Below, in pieces: positions 46,746 to 55,922 of a stretch of DNA of 64,000 bases (position 1 is the first letter of the stretch; the number at the start of each line of letters is the position of its first letter). Source of the DNA: Lysinibacillus sp. FSL K6-0232 (GTDB lineage Bacteria > Bacillota > Bacilli > Bacillales_A > Planococcaceae); NCBI RefSeq assembly GCF_038008325.1, contig NZ_JBBOYW010000001.1, forward strand, positions 1,974,001 through 2,038,000. Direction: 5' to 3'. The notes below the pieces were generated by a model that saw only the letters and a program-made list of their open reading frames with translations, was not told the DNA's origin and searched no databases. Position numbers and translations under genes: made by a program.

Positions 46746-47570
46746 TTGAAAAAGTTAAGATTTATTATTCCATTGTTGTTTTGTTTATTATTAGGGTTAG
46801 GCAGTAATAACGTTAGTGCATCACAAGGAGTATCAATTTACATAAATGGTGAGAAACAATCATTTAGTAATCAAGCGATAATTGAAAACGGTAGTACATT
46901 AGTTCCTTTAAGAGGTATTTTTGAATCACTTGGTGCTGATGTTCAGTGGAATCAACCTACTCAAACAATTGACGCTTCAAAGGGTAATACAAAAGTATGG
47001 CTGAAAATAGGTTCGAAAAATGCTAAAGTAAATGATAATGCTATAAATTTATCAGTTCCAGCACAAGTTAAGAGTGGAAAAACACTTGTTCCACTTAGAT
47101 TTATTAGTGAGTCATTAGGGGCAAATGTCCAATGGAATCAAAAAACTCAAACGGTAACAATTACTGGAGATTCAAATAGTGGAAAAACGGGAAATGAAGA
47201 AAAGAAAGTTCCAACTTTAAAAATTGGCGAGACTTTTTCAGATGATCAAATAGAAGTTACACTTAAAAAAGTGGAATATGTAGATGGTGTTGATAAGGGA
47301 TTTAATGTTTATTTATCTGTAACTAATAAATCTGAAAAGCCATTAATTTATCCCGGTGGATTGCGATTTAAAATTAATGAGTCTAAATATGAAAAAGAAA
47401 TAAATGACATTGGATATGTAAATCATTTTGATTCAAAAGGATATATTTACAAAGGGGAAACAACGGAAGGACATTATCAGTATCTTTTTGACAAAGATAT
47501 AGTAATTAAAGAAATAGAATATAACACAGGGATTGTTAATTATCCTAAAGCAAAGTGGATTGTTGAATAA
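46746..47570 (+). CDS. Secreted protein with copper amine oxidase-like N-terminal domain
   Basis: 274 residues from TTG 46746 (GAGGGGGAG 6 nt upstream). A signal peptide (about 1-26, ending VSA) is followed by a stalk domain of the Cu_amine_oxidN1 type with its duplicated pattern TLVPLRGIFESLGADVQWNQ and TLVPLRFISESLGANVQWNQ. A C-terminal beta-sandwich (about 155-274) resembles DUF4352-type domains. It probably binds the cell envelope. It is surface cargo of element B; a role in phage receptor masking or adhesion is speculative. Confidence 0.8.
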   Translation: MKKLRFIIPLLFCLLLGLGSNNVSASQGVSIYINGEKQSFSNQAIIENGSTLVPLRGIFESLGADVQWNQPTQTIDASKGNTKVWLKIGSKNAKVNDNAINLSVPAQVKSGKTLVPLRFISESLGANVQWNQKTQTVTITGDSNSGKTGNEEKKVPTLKIGETFSDDQIEVTLKKVEYVDGVDKGFNVYLSVTNKSEKPLIYPGGLRFKINESKYEKEINDIGYVNHFDSKGYIYKGETTEGHYQYLFDKDIVIKEIEYNTGIVNYPKAKWIVE

Positions 47571-47576
47571 ATAATT

Positions 47577-47612
47577 AAGTAGGGTGTACTTTTTGGTACG
47601 CTCTTTTTTATT
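47577..47612 (+). terminator. Terminator after the secreted-protein gene
   Basis: GGGTGTAC pairs with GTACGCTC (two G-U), followed by TTTTTT. Confidence 0.65.
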
Positions 47613-47725
47613 TATTGTAGTAATTCAGTAGGTTAAATAAACATTCACAATTCAATAAAAAGACATTTCCTTACGTTGTTTATTTTGGTAATATATAGGT
47701 AAAAATTGTATCGGAGGTTTAGAGC

Positions 47726-47986
47726 ATGAAAATAAATATTATTTGTGAAAAGTGTGAAACTGAAGTTGAATTAACTCCAAAAACTGTAGGTAGACATGCT
47801 AGCTTGAATGATTTAGGTGATAAGTTTAGAATTAGTGAAATTAAACTTGATGAAAACTTTGATGAAGATGAGCCGCCAAAAGAGTTTAGCGATTTAGACA
47901 TTAGAGTAGAGGAATTAAGAATTGATTGTAAAAAATGTGGAGAATATATTGTTTTAACTGATTTTCCTACATATGTTTATAGATAA
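47726..47986 (+). CDS. Small zinc-ribbon protein
   Basis: 86 residues with CEKCETEVELTP near the N-terminus and CKKCGEYIVL near the C-terminus, two CxxC pairs that would bind one zinc. A charged segment lies between. CGGAGG lies 10 nt upstream of the start. It is the last gene of element B. No family identified. Confidence 0.7.
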   Translation: MKINIICEKCETEVELTPKTVGRHASLNDLGDKFRISEIKLDENFDEDEPPKEFSDLDIRVEELRIDCKKCGEYIVLTDFPTYVYR

Positions 47987-47999
47987 TTGAGGTAACTTA

Positions 48000-48027
48000 G
48001 AGGGGGTAATTTCCCTCTTTTTTATTT
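48000..48027 (+). terminator. Right-end terminator of element B
   Basis: GAGGG and CCCTC around GGTAATTT, followed by six T residues. It closely matches the terminator at 34951 in element A. Confidence 0.75.
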
Positions 48028-48205
48028 GCCTTCCTTTTCGATTAAGCACTTGATGAAAAATAGGTGGGTAGTGTATAGTTTTGTTAAAGAAGGTAATAGA
48101 ATTTTATTCTTACTTTTTCATTTACCTAAAACGTTTTAAATATAGTTTTAAACCACGATTCATCTACATTTCTTCGTAAAATGGTTTAAGTAAACAAAGG
48201 TTTTG

Positions 48206-48360
48206 GAATTTTATATTTACGTCTTCAAATAGTTTACGATCGCCATAGCGAAGACCTACATTACTAACTTGAATCATGCAAGTTCCTCCTTTTTTCACAA
48301 TGGCTCTAGTATAGCATGAAAGATGTTCCAGCGTCTATAAACATTATTAAATCAAGGTTT
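48206..48360. repeat. Attachment-site direct repeat 3 (right end of the array)
   Basis: Third 155-bp repeat. Host sequence resumes after 48360, where copies 1 and 2 continue into element-specific sequence (GGCGTT versus CTCGTT). It contains a further orphan ABC-F promoter and start. Confidence 0.92.
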
Positions 48361-48688
48361 CTCGTTCTTTTTCTTATTTTTCTCCCACTAAAATCGTTCC
48401 TCCCTGTAACTTTCTGCGAAACGAAAACGTCTATTATGTCAGATGATTGGCTGTTCTTGAAAAAAGAATAGAAATATTGCATCATTTTCCATTGCCTATT
48501 GAGTGAACTATCGACTAGAATGGAAGCTGACTGTTTTTTGCTTCAGCTCAATTACCCCTCACTTTTAGCTCAATAACGAAACAGCCATCAAACCCGTTCA
48601 AGGCTTACTCACAATCAACTATATACAGCAGTGGAAATGGCGATAATATGCGCTTATTCATGGAAATATTAACTATCAGAGGTGTTTT
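48361..48688. other. Host intergenic stretch beyond the array
   Basis: No gene is supported. It begins with the original upstream DNA of the ABC-F gene and ends with the ribosome binding region of the oxidoreductase gene. No clear promoter hexamers are seen. Confidence 0.5.
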
Positions 48689-50572
48689 ATGGGCAAAAAA
48701 TTATTGCTGGCAGCGATGACTGTCATGATTTTATTACTAGGGATTGGAGGTTATTTTTGGCTAAAGGAGCTGCTTAGCACACGAGCATATAATCAATTAG
48801 TGGAAGAATATCAAAAGCCAGAGCCTCTTCAGACGCTAGAGGAAAACTATGATGTAATTGTTATTGGCGGTGAACCAGAGGGAGTTGCGGCTGCGGTTGC
48901 CTCCGCACGAAATGGCGCTAAAACATTATTGGTGGAGGAACGACAGGAATTAGGTGGGTTATTTACATACGGTATGCTTAATTTTTTAGATATTCCACGG
49001 GATGGTCGCAACAACTCCATTAGTAAAGGGATTTTTCAGGAATGGCATAAGCTTGTGAAAGGCAAAGATGCGTTTGGCATTGTAGGCGCAAAGGCTGCCT
49101 TTAAAAAGCTTGTCGATCAAGAGCCAAACCTAACATTATCGGTTCAAACAGAAGTTGTGCAAGCATATCTCGATCAGCAGCAACTGACCGCTGTGGAATT
49201 AAAAAATGAATTTGGTACATATAAGGTAGCGGGTAAGTCATTTATTGATGCAACACAGGATGCGGATTTTGCGGCAATGGCGGGTGTTCCTTATTTTGTT
49301 GGTGGTGAGGATATTGGGATTAAGGATAAGCGCATGGCTGTGACCTTAATGCTGCATTTAAAAAATGTCGATTGGGATCAGGTAAAAAAAGCGGCTCGCT
49401 CGGATGTATTTGGTGGTGCAAATTTAAACGATACCGTGATGTGGGGCTTTACAAAGCTTCATGATGAATACAAGCCTGCGCAAGAGGGCGTGCGCTTACG
49501 TGGCTTGAATTTAGCACGAGTGGATGATGAATACTTTATTAATGCCCTGCAAATTTTCGGTGTGGATGGCTTAAATGAGCATTCTAAGCAGGCAGCGATT
49601 AACGCAGGAAAAAAAGAAACAGCGCATATTTTGCAATATTTACAGGAAAACTTCCCAGGGTTTGAACAGGCGGAAGTTGTGAGCTATCCAGAGGAGCTAT
49701 ATGTGAGGGAAACACGACATATTTGGGCTGAGTATCAATTACCAATGGCTGATATTTGGACGAATCGTGACCATTGGGATAGCATTGGCATTGCCTCCTA
49801 TCCAGTGGATGTACAAGCACAAACGCCGCATGATTACGGCTATGTGATTGCTGCGCCAAAGCAGTATGCCATTCCGTTCCGTTCACTTGTGCCAAAGGAT
49901 ATTGATGGCTTACTTGTGGTAGGACGCTCTGCAGGCTATTCCTCACTTGCTGCGGGAAGTGCGCGCATTGTACCAACAGGTATGGTGACAGGTGAAGCGG
50001 CAGGAACAGCAGCGGCACTTGCCCTTGAGCATTCTATCAGCTTTAGAGCAATGAGTCAGGATAACAAGCTAATTGCTTCCTTGCGTAAGCAGCTCGATAA
50101 GCAAGGAGCATATGTGGATGCATTTTCTGAGGACTATCCATATCAAGGAAAATGGTATGATAAGGCTATTCAAACATTAATCAATTATGGTCTTGTGGTA
50201 GGTGGCTATGATAATGATTTAAACGTAGACAGTAAAGCAACAAAACTAAAATTCGCGAAAACGTTCAAAGAAAGCATGTTACGTGCCTATCCAGAAAAGG
50301 CTACAACTATGCGTGATCAGCTTGAAATTGTGATTAATAAAGTGTATAGCACAGGTGATGAGGCGATTACACGTGATGAAGTGGCACAGTATATAGCAGA
50401 TGTACTGCTTGGCGAATCGGATGCCACAAGCTGGGATGCGTTGATTGATCAAGGTATTGTGACTAAAAAAGTAGCCGATAAAATAACAGACAATCAAACA
50501 CTAAAATTAAAAGAGCTGTATGCCATTATGGCTGATGTGATTCACTATGTAGAACAAGAGCGCTCCTCCTGA
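48689..50572 (+). CDS. Membrane-anchored FAD-dependent oxidoreductase
   Basis: 627 residues. An N-terminal hydrophobic segment (about 3-24) serves as anchor or uncleaved signal. The FAD-binding fold starts at about 53 with YDVIVIGGEPEGVAAAVASA, a variant of GxGxxG, followed by LLVEERQELGG. The GLLVVGRSAGYSS and ARIVPTGMVTGEAAGTAAAL segments match the FAD_oxidored family. The last 130 residues form a helical extension. The substrate is unknown. Confidence 0.85.
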   Translation: MGKKLLLAAMTVMILLLGIGGYFWLKELLSTRAYNQLVEEYQKPEPLQTLEENYDVIVIGGEPEGVAAAVASARNGAKTLLVEERQELGGLFTYGMLNFLDIPRDGRNNSISKGIFQEWHKLVKGKDAFGIVGAKAAFKKLVDQEPNLTLSVQTEVVQAYLDQQQLTAVELKNEFGTYKVAGKSFIDATQDADFAAMAGVPYFVGGEDIGIKDKRMAVTLMLHLKNVDWDQVKKAARSDVFGGANLNDTVMWGFTKLHDEYKPAQEGVRLRGLNLARVDDEYFINALQIFGVDGLNEHSKQAAINAGKKETAHILQYLQENFPGFEQAEVVSYPEELYVRETRHIWAEYQLPMADIWTNRDHWDSIGIASYPVDVQAQTPHDYGYVIAAPKQYAIPFRSLVPKDIDGLLVVGRSAGYSSLAAGSARIVPTGMVTGEAAGTAAALALEHSISFRAMSQDNKLIASLRKQLDKQGAYVDAFSEDYPYQGKWYDKAIQTLINYGLVVGGYDNDLNVDSKATKLKFAKTFKESMLRAYPEKATTMRDQLEIVINKVYSTGDEAITRDEVAQYIADVLLGESDATSWDALIDQGIVTKKVADKITDNQTLKLKELYAIMADVIHYVEQERSS

Positions 50573-50590
50573 TGAGGAGCGTTTTTTTCA
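50560..50590 (+). terminator. Terminator of the oxidoreductase gene
   Basis: CGCTCCTC pairs with GAGGAGCG, followed by seven T residues. The stop codon lies in the loop. Confidence 0.88.
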
Positions 50591-50618
50591 TGATATGAAG
50601 ATAGTTAAATTATTCATA

Positions 50619-50636
50619 ATATTATTATGTAAACTT
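50619..50636. repeat. 18-bp shared upstream motif, copy 3
   Basis: Exact copy of the motif at 16826 and 18463, ending 68 nt before the start of the pseudoprotease lipoprotein gene. The AACTA palindrome found after the other two copies is absent here. Confidence 0.6.
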
Positions 50637-50703
50637 GAAACATAACGATACGTTGTTTATGATAGCAATAGAGAATGCTAAAATAGAAAGATTTGGTGAA
50701 GGT

Positions 50704-51792
50704 ATGAATAAAAAGTGGCTGCTGCTAGGAGCGGCAATAGGTTTGCTAGCAGGCTGTGACAAGGATGTGTTTCAACTTTCTAAGTCAGAGGTGCAAACAG
50801 CCGTCACAGCAAAGCAAGCACAAAAAATTGTGCCAGAGGTTAAAGTAGTTGGTGAGCATGGTATTGGTGCAGGCATTATTATCAGGCAGGAGGGTGAACA
50901 GCTTTATATCGTAACAAATGGCGCGCTTGTTGCCTCAAAGCCAACAGCCCTTGTGCAATTAAGTCATGGAGAATGGGCTGCAGCCAATGTGCATGTTATA
51001 TCAACAGCCTATAATACCGCCTTGTTACAAGTATCCACAAAGGCTGTAGTGCAAGTACCGAATATATATGAAGGCGAGCTCCAGCAGCTAGCAGTCTATG
51101 TCAACGGCTCACCCTATACAATTCAGCAGTATGAGGATAAGGTCGCTGCTTATTATATAGATGTGCAAGAAGCTTTGCCTGTTGGAAGCCCTGTGATGGA
51201 GGCTGCACAGGGGGCGATTGTTGGGCTCTATTTTCAACGCCAGCAAAAGGGCGAATCCCAGCCATACATATTACCTTTGCAAGCGATTGAGCCATTTATA
51301 GAGGAATGGCTTACAGAGGGGATGGAGCCAAGTGTCCGTCTGGCGCAATCGAAAAATCTTTATCCTTATATAGAGCAAGGCGATCAAGCAGCAGTGCAGC
51401 AAGCGATTGAGCAATATGGGGAAAATGTATTTGCGTATAATACGGATGAAATTATGTTATTTTTAGATACATTTCATAACTACTTAAAAGGTGCTGTCAC
51501 AGTTCAGGATGCCCGTGTTATGCAGCCTGTTGTTGGCAGCGAGGCGCTACAAGACACATTGGCACAGATGGTTAGCTATTATGCTGCTAAACAGGCGAAG
51601 ATCCATTTTTCCGATACAGTGATTCAAAGCATTCGTGTAGAGGGAGAGCATCTTCTTGTAGAGGCGCAAACGGAATATTTATTGACCAATGCGGCTGGGC
51701 AAGAGGCAGTCGCCTATTCGACAGTCCTATATAAGCTATGGAAAAATGAGCAAGGCACGTATCAATTAGTAAATTTAACAATCAAGGAGTGA
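50704..51792 (+). CDS. Pseudoprotease lipoprotein with TcaA-like C-terminal domain
   Basis: 362 residues from ATG 50704; the frame opens earlier but the lipoprotein signal (WLLLGAAIGLLAGC, Cys at 17) starts here. The middle resembles a trypsin-like fold, but the triad is lost: TNGALVAS replaces TNAHVV, YNTALLQV lacks the Asp, and PVGSPVM replaces GNSGSPV. The C-terminal 110 residues look like the NTF2-like domain of TcaA proteins. It probably binds rather than cleaves. It lies 6 bp before recQ. Confidence 0.7.
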   Translation: MNKKWLLLGAAIGLLAGCDKDVFQLSKSEVQTAVTAKQAQKIVPEVKVVGEHGIGAGIIIRQEGEQLYIVTNGALVASKPTALVQLSHGEWAAANVHVISTAYNTALLQVSTKAVVQVPNIYEGELQQLAVYVNGSPYTIQQYEDKVAAYYIDVQEALPVGSPVMEAAQGAIVGLYFQRQQKGESQPYILPLQAIEPFIEEWLTEGMEPSVRLAQSKNLYPYIEQGDQAAVQQAIEQYGENVFAYNTDEIMLFLDTFHNYLKGAVTVQDARVMQPVVGSEALQDTLAQMVSYYAAKQAKIHFSDTVIQSIRVEGEHLLVEAQTEYLLTNAAGQEAVAYSTVLYKLWKNEQGTYQLVNLTIKE

Positions 51793-51798
51793 TATTGC

Positions 51799-53580
51799 AT
51801 GGAGCGAGCAAGGCAAATGCTACAGCATCACTTTGGCTATGAAATCTTTCGTCAAGGGCAAGCACAAATTATTGAGCAAACCTTACACGGACAATCAAGC
51901 CTTTGTGTGATGCCAACGGGTGGAGGAAAGTCCATTTGCTATCAAATTCCAGCCTTAATGCTAGAGGGGCTAACAATTGTGATTTCCCCGTTAATTTCAT
52001 TAATGCAGGATCAGGTGGAGGCTTTACGCGCAGCCAATATTCCTGCTGCCTATATTAATAGTACATTGACGGCGCAGGAGGTGGATGCAACAATGCAGCT
52101 TGCAAGTGCAGGCTATTTAAAGCTGCTCTATATTGCACCAGAGCGATTGGATAGTACCGCCTTTTTACAGGCATTAGCACATGTACCAGTGCCGCTTATC
52201 GCAGTAGATGAGGCGCATTGTATTTCACAATGGGGGCATGATTTTCGACCAAGCTATCGCTCGATTCAAAAGCTTTTTACTTTATGGCAGCACAAGCCCA
52301 CTATTTTAGCGCTAACAGCCACAGCTACGCCAACGGTTTGCGCAGATATTCGACAACTGTTAGACATTGATGAGCAGGCAACGGTAATTACAGGCTTTGC
52401 ACGCGATAATTTGGCGTTTTCAGTGCTAATTGGTGAGCATAAGGATCGCTATTTGAAGCAATATTTACAGAAAAATAAGCAGGAGGTCGGCATTATTTAT
52501 GCTGCTACACGCAAAGCGGTCGATGCTATTTATGATATGCTTGAGCGCTCAGGGGAAGCGGTTGCGAAATATCATGCAGGGCTGCCAGAGGCGATGCGGA
52601 TGGCAGAGCAGGATCGTTTTTTAAAGGATGAGGCACGGATTATGGTGGCTACAAATGCCTTTGGAATGGGCATTGATAAAAGCAATGTGCGCTTTGTCTT
52701 GCACTATCAAATGCCGCGCAATATGGAAAGCTATTATCAGGAGGCAGGCAGAGCGGGGCGCGATGGCTTGCCAAGTGCCTGTATTTTGCTGTATGCCTCA
52801 GGCGATGTGCAAACACAGCGTTTTTTAATTGAGCAAGCACAGGATGAAACACGTATTCCGCAGGAGCTGGCAAAGCTGCAAACAATGGTCGATTATTGCC
52901 ATACGGAAGGCTGCCTGCAAAATGCCATTTTAGCCTATTTTGGAGAGGAGCAGAAGGAGCCTTGTGGCCGCTGTAGTAATTGCAATGATGGACGAGCCGT
53001 GGCAGATGTGACAGAGGACGCGCAAAAGGTGCTCGCCTGTGTGGTACGCATGGGGCAAAAATTTGGCAAGACGATGGTGGCACAGGTGTTAATCGGCTCG
53101 AAAAATCAAAAAATAACGGACTTTGGCTTTGTACGCTTATCCACGTATGGCTTATTAAAAGGGCGCTATTCGTTAAAGGATGTATCCAATTTTATTGAAT
53201 TTTTAATTGCAGAAGGGCTATTAGCTGTCAAGCATGGCACATACCCAACGATTTATGTATCAGAGGAGGGCAAGGAGGTACTGCTTGGTCGTCAAAAGGT
53301 GATGCGTAAGGAGGCGGTAGTGGTGCGTCAAATTGCTACGGATGACCCGCTATTCGAGCATTTACGTGTCCTGCGCAAGCAGATTGCAGATGAGGAAGGC
53401 GTACCACCATTTGTTGTATTCTCGGATAAAACATTGCGGGAGTTCTGTGAGCAAAAGCCAGCCAACTTAGAAGCTGTTCGCTCTATTAGCGGTATTGGCG
53501 AGGTGAAATTTGAGAAATATGGCAGGCGCTTTTTCAAGGCATTGCAAGCTTTTGTAGCTGTAGCAGGGAAGGAGAGCTAG
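51799..53580 (+). CDS. recQ: ATP-dependent DNA helicase RecQ
   Basis: 593-residue 3'-5' helicase. Motif I is MPTGGGKSICYQ, motif II VDEAHCISQWGHDFR, motif III LTATATP, motif VI EAGRAGRDG. The zinc site uses cysteines in DYCHTEGC and PCGRCSNCND, then an RQC winged helix, and an HRDC domain at the C-terminus (about 515-590). AAGGAG lies 12 nt before the start. It is likely co-transcribed with the lipoprotein gene upstream. Confidence 0.95.
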   Translation: MERARQMLQHHFGYEIFRQGQAQIIEQTLHGQSSLCVMPTGGGKSICYQIPALMLEGLTIVISPLISLMQDQVEALRAANIPAAYINSTLTAQEVDATMQLASAGYLKLLYIAPERLDSTAFLQALAHVPVPLIAVDEAHCISQWGHDFRPSYRSIQKLFTLWQHKPTILALTATATPTVCADIRQLLDIDEQATVITGFARDNLAFSVLIGEHKDRYLKQYLQKNKQEVGIIYAATRKAVDAIYDMLERSGEAVAKYHAGLPEAMRMAEQDRFLKDEARIMVATNAFGMGIDKSNVRFVLHYQMPRNMESYYQEAGRAGRDGLPSACILLYASGDVQTQRFLIEQAQDETRIPQELAKLQTMVDYCHTEGCLQNAILAYFGEEQKEPCGRCSNCNDGRAVADVTEDAQKVLACVVRMGQKFGKTMVAQVLIGSKNQKITDFGFVRLSTYGLLKGRYSLKDVSNFIEFLIAEGLLAVKHGTYPTIYVSEEGKEVLLGRQKVMRKEAVVVRQIATDDPLFEHLRVLRKQIADEEGVPPFVVFSDKTLREFCEQKPANLEAVRSISGIGEVKFEKYGRRFFKALQAFVAVAGKES

Positions 53581-53983
53581 CTCTTTTCCTGCTCCTCCAC
53601 CTGAATATCGAATATATGTGAATATTGGCTATCCACTGATTGTCCCAGAACTTCATAAATATAGTAGCCTGCGTTTTGAGGGCTATCAATGTGTGATCCT
53701 TTAAGGTAACTTGTGAAGACGTACCATCTTCATGCCATTGCTTCACAGTAATAGTAGATGTATCTTCAATGTTCACCTTAATTTTACTGTTTTCTTAACG
53801 GTTACGGTAGGGAATTGTGCGAATTCTGGCATTCGTGGGTCCAGTTGTTTTTCAATTTTTACATAACCATCATTCAAGTAATAGTCCCCATGCATGTACA
53901 AGCTGATAGGAGGTAGCATCCACAATTATTTTACCTTCAGACGTACCTTTTTGCTTGGGACTACATGCGATTAAATTTTTCAT
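53577..53983 (-). pseudogene. Decayed lipoprotein gene
   Basis: The minus strand from ATG 53983 reads MKNLIACSPKQKGTSEGKII, with a lipobox-like ACS but no hydrophobic signal core. Later segments need other frames: GDYYLNDGYVKIEKQLDPRM, then VNIEDTSTITVKQWHEDG, then AGYYIYEVLGQ and VEEQEKS to the stop. At least three frame changes and a signal-peptide deletion are needed. It is a remnant of a small YxeA-like or DUF-type lipoprotein, tail-to-tail with recQ. Confidence 0.7.
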
Positions 53984-54006
53984 TTACCTAACATCTCGAT
54001 AATCGA

Positions 54007-54060
54007 TGTATACTGTCAAAGAAGGAGGTGCTTCGCCATAAATAGAAGCACCTCCTTCTT
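54007..54060. terminator. Hairpin after msrA
   Basis: GAAGGAGGTGCTTC and GAAGCACCTCCTTC form a perfect 14-bp stem (about 54024-54059) with T-rich sequence on the plus side and an A-run in the minus sense. It marks the 3' end of msrA and the decayed gene region. Confidence 0.75.
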
Positions 54061-54066
54061 TAGCAC

Positions 54067-54588
54067 TTATTGTTCCCAATGCTTGGCGATAAAGGCATCG
54101 CGACCTGAAATGGCACGATCCTGCTGATAATGTTCAGCTTCCTTTTGATAATAATCCTGATGGTAGTCCTCTGCTGGATAGAAGCGTTCAGCATCACGAA
54201 TTTTGGTTACAATAGGTTTATCAAAGCGTCCACTATTCGCCAGCTTTTCTTTTGAGGCTTCCGCAAGACGCCTTTGCTCATCTGTATAGGTAAAGATGGC
54301 TGTTGTATACGATTCACCGCGGTCATGGAATTGGCCGTAAGCATCGGTTGGGTCAATTTGCATCCAATAAATATCAAGTAGCTGCTCATAGCTAAAAATC
54401 GCTGGATCAAATTCAATTTCAACGACCTCTAAATGACCAGACGTTCCTTTTTTGACATCCTCATAGGTTGGATTGTCAAGATGACCACCCATATAGCCAG
54501 ATGTCACCTTATGTATGCCATCCCATTCAACGAACGGCTTGACCATGCACCAAAAACAACCGCCCGCAAATGCAGCTTTTTCTATCAT
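54067..54588 (-). CDS. msrA: Peptide methionine-S-sulfoxide reductase
   Basis: 173 residues from ATG 54588, preceded by AAAGGATG at good spacing (the ATG 9 nt earlier sits on the Shine-Dalgarno). The catalytic GCFWC motif has C11, with the phrase [29 protein letters not shown] and [21 protein letters not shown] are typical of MsrA. It reduces methionine-S-sulfoxide in proteins using thioredoxin. No msrB gene is adjacent. Confidence 0.96.
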   Translation of the reverse strand: MIEKAAFAGGCFWCMVKPFVEWDGIHKVTSGYMGGHLDNPTYEDVKKGTSGHLEVVEIEFDPAIFSYEQLLDIYWMQIDPTDAYGQFHDRGESYTTAIFTYTDEQRRLAEASKEKLANSGRFDKPIVTKIRDAERFYPAEDYHQDYYQKEAEHYQQDRAISGRDAFIAKHWEQ

Positions 54589-54655
54589 TTGAATCATCCT
54601 TTCTTTATGTGACCACTATTATAGCATCTGAAAAATAAATGAGATAGTGCGAAGG

Positions 54656-54892
54656 TTAGTCATCAGGACCTAGCAGCCATGTAAAGAGCGCGTACGAGTA
54701 AATGTGGGAATGAGAGGGTTTCTTTTTCGAATTAGTATTTATGATATTCTCATTTTGCATGTATCTTGTGAAATATTGATATGATAGGGTTTCTATTACT
54801 GTAATTTGGACAATGTATGACAGCACCTGTAAAATAAAAAGGAAGATGAAACTTTCCAGTGACTCATTCGTTACATTAATTATTATAAAATA
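54656..54892 (-). pseudogene. Possible membrane-protein remnant
   Basis: An open frame encodes LPYCLLLYFIIINV and SFIFLFILQVLSYIVQITVI, two hydrophobic segments with a polar tail. Its only start codon lies inside the opposite-strand LCP gene and no ribosome binding site fits. It may be the 3' part of a lost gene or chance. Confidence 0.25.
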
Positions 54893-54906
54893 GAGGAGAA
54901 GACAGT

Positions 54907-55857
54907 ATGGAAGAGCAAGAATATACAAGACGCTCACAACGTCCCCCAAAACGTCGATTGCGTAAAGGGAGAGCTTTTTTTACATTGTTAGTACTTTGTG
55001 TCATTGTGCTAGCCGCCTATTCGGTCATGCAATATCGCAGCGGATTAAAGCTTGCCAATGCCACAAATATAGCGCAGGAGGATTTTACAGGTGATACAGT
55101 AGCAGGAGATATTGAAAACTATTTAATATTAGGCGTGGATACACGTGGAGAGGAAAAATCACGCACAGATACCATGATGGTATTATCGTGGAATAAAGCA
55201 AACAATGATATGAAGCTTGTTTCCTTTATGCGTGATATTTATGCAGATATTCCCGGCTATCAGTCGTATAAGCTCAATACAGCCTATTACTTAGATGGAG
55301 TGCAATTATTAAAAGATACACTCACACATATGTTTGGGCTACCGATTCATCACTATGCCCTGATTGATTTTAAAAACTTTGAAGCATTGGTCGATATTTT
55401 AGCACCAAATGGGGTGGAGATGGATGTAGAGAAGGATATGTCTGAGCATATTGATGTGGAGCTGAAGCAGGGTGTCCATCATCTAAACGGGAAGGAGCTA
55501 TTAGGGTATGCACGTTTCCGTCAGGATGAGGAAGGGGATTTTGGCCGTGTTGCACGTCAGCAGAAGGTTATTGAAGCATTAAAAACAGAGCTATTAACCC
55601 CAACCAATATGCTACATTTACCAAAATTTATTGGCGCAGCACAGGGCTATATTACAACAGATTATTCACCTGCTGAGGAAATGCAGCAAGTACTAAAATT
55701 ATTATCAAAAGGTAAGGTCAATATTGAGAAAGCAACGATTCCGATTGAAGGCAGCTACCAATTCCAAAACTTTAGCCATGCCGGGGACTCCATTGTGATT
55801 GATATTGAACAAAATAAAGACTTTTTACGTGATTTTTTAGGTATTCCGTTAGAGTGA
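54907..55857 (+). CDS. LytR-CpsA-Psr (LCP) family protein
   Basis: 316 residues. A basic cytoplasmic N-terminus and one membrane helix (about 24-44) lead to the extracytoplasmic LCP domain, with DTRGEEKSRTDTMMVLSWN, FMRDIYADIPGY and LGYARFRQDEEGDFGRVARQ supplying the Arg and Asp residues that bind the polyprenyl pyrophosphate. LCP proteins attach wall teichoic acids or other glycopolymers to peptidoglycan. GAGGAGAAG precedes the start. Confidence 0.93.
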   Translation: MEEQEYTRRSQRPPKRRLRKGRAFFTLLVLCVIVLAAYSVMQYRSGLKLANATNIAQEDFTGDTVAGDIENYLILGVDTRGEEKSRTDTMMVLSWNKANNDMKLVSFMRDIYADIPGYQSYKLNTAYYLDGVQLLKDTLTHMFGLPIHHYALIDFKNFEALVDILAPNGVEMDVEKDMSEHIDVELKQGVHHLNGKELLGYARFRQDEEGDFGRVARQQKVIEALKTELLTPTNMLHLPKFIGAAQGYITTDYSPAEEMQQVLKLLSKGKVNIEKATIPIEGSYQFQNFSHAGDSIVIDIEQNKDFLRDFLGIPLE

Positions 55858-55922
55858 TGCTTCGCAAAAACCAATAAAATCCTGTACTATAAAAGTAGAA
55901 CATTGTGGATTGGGGTGGAGAT

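Larger units (their letters stand above)
35147..48205. mobile_element. Element B: satellite-like island without capsid genes
   Basis: A 13,059-bp unit between direct repeats 2 and 3. It has a recombinase closely related to that of A, a nuclease-like accessory gene, small and surface proteins, an XRE repressor with a divergent promoter, a disrupted early gene, an SF2 helicase and zinc-binding miniproteins. Leaving out the IS21 insertion the unit is about 10.7 kb. The plan (integrase, accessory genes, divergent repressor, replication-like genes) fits a phage-inducible island. Confidence 0.75.
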
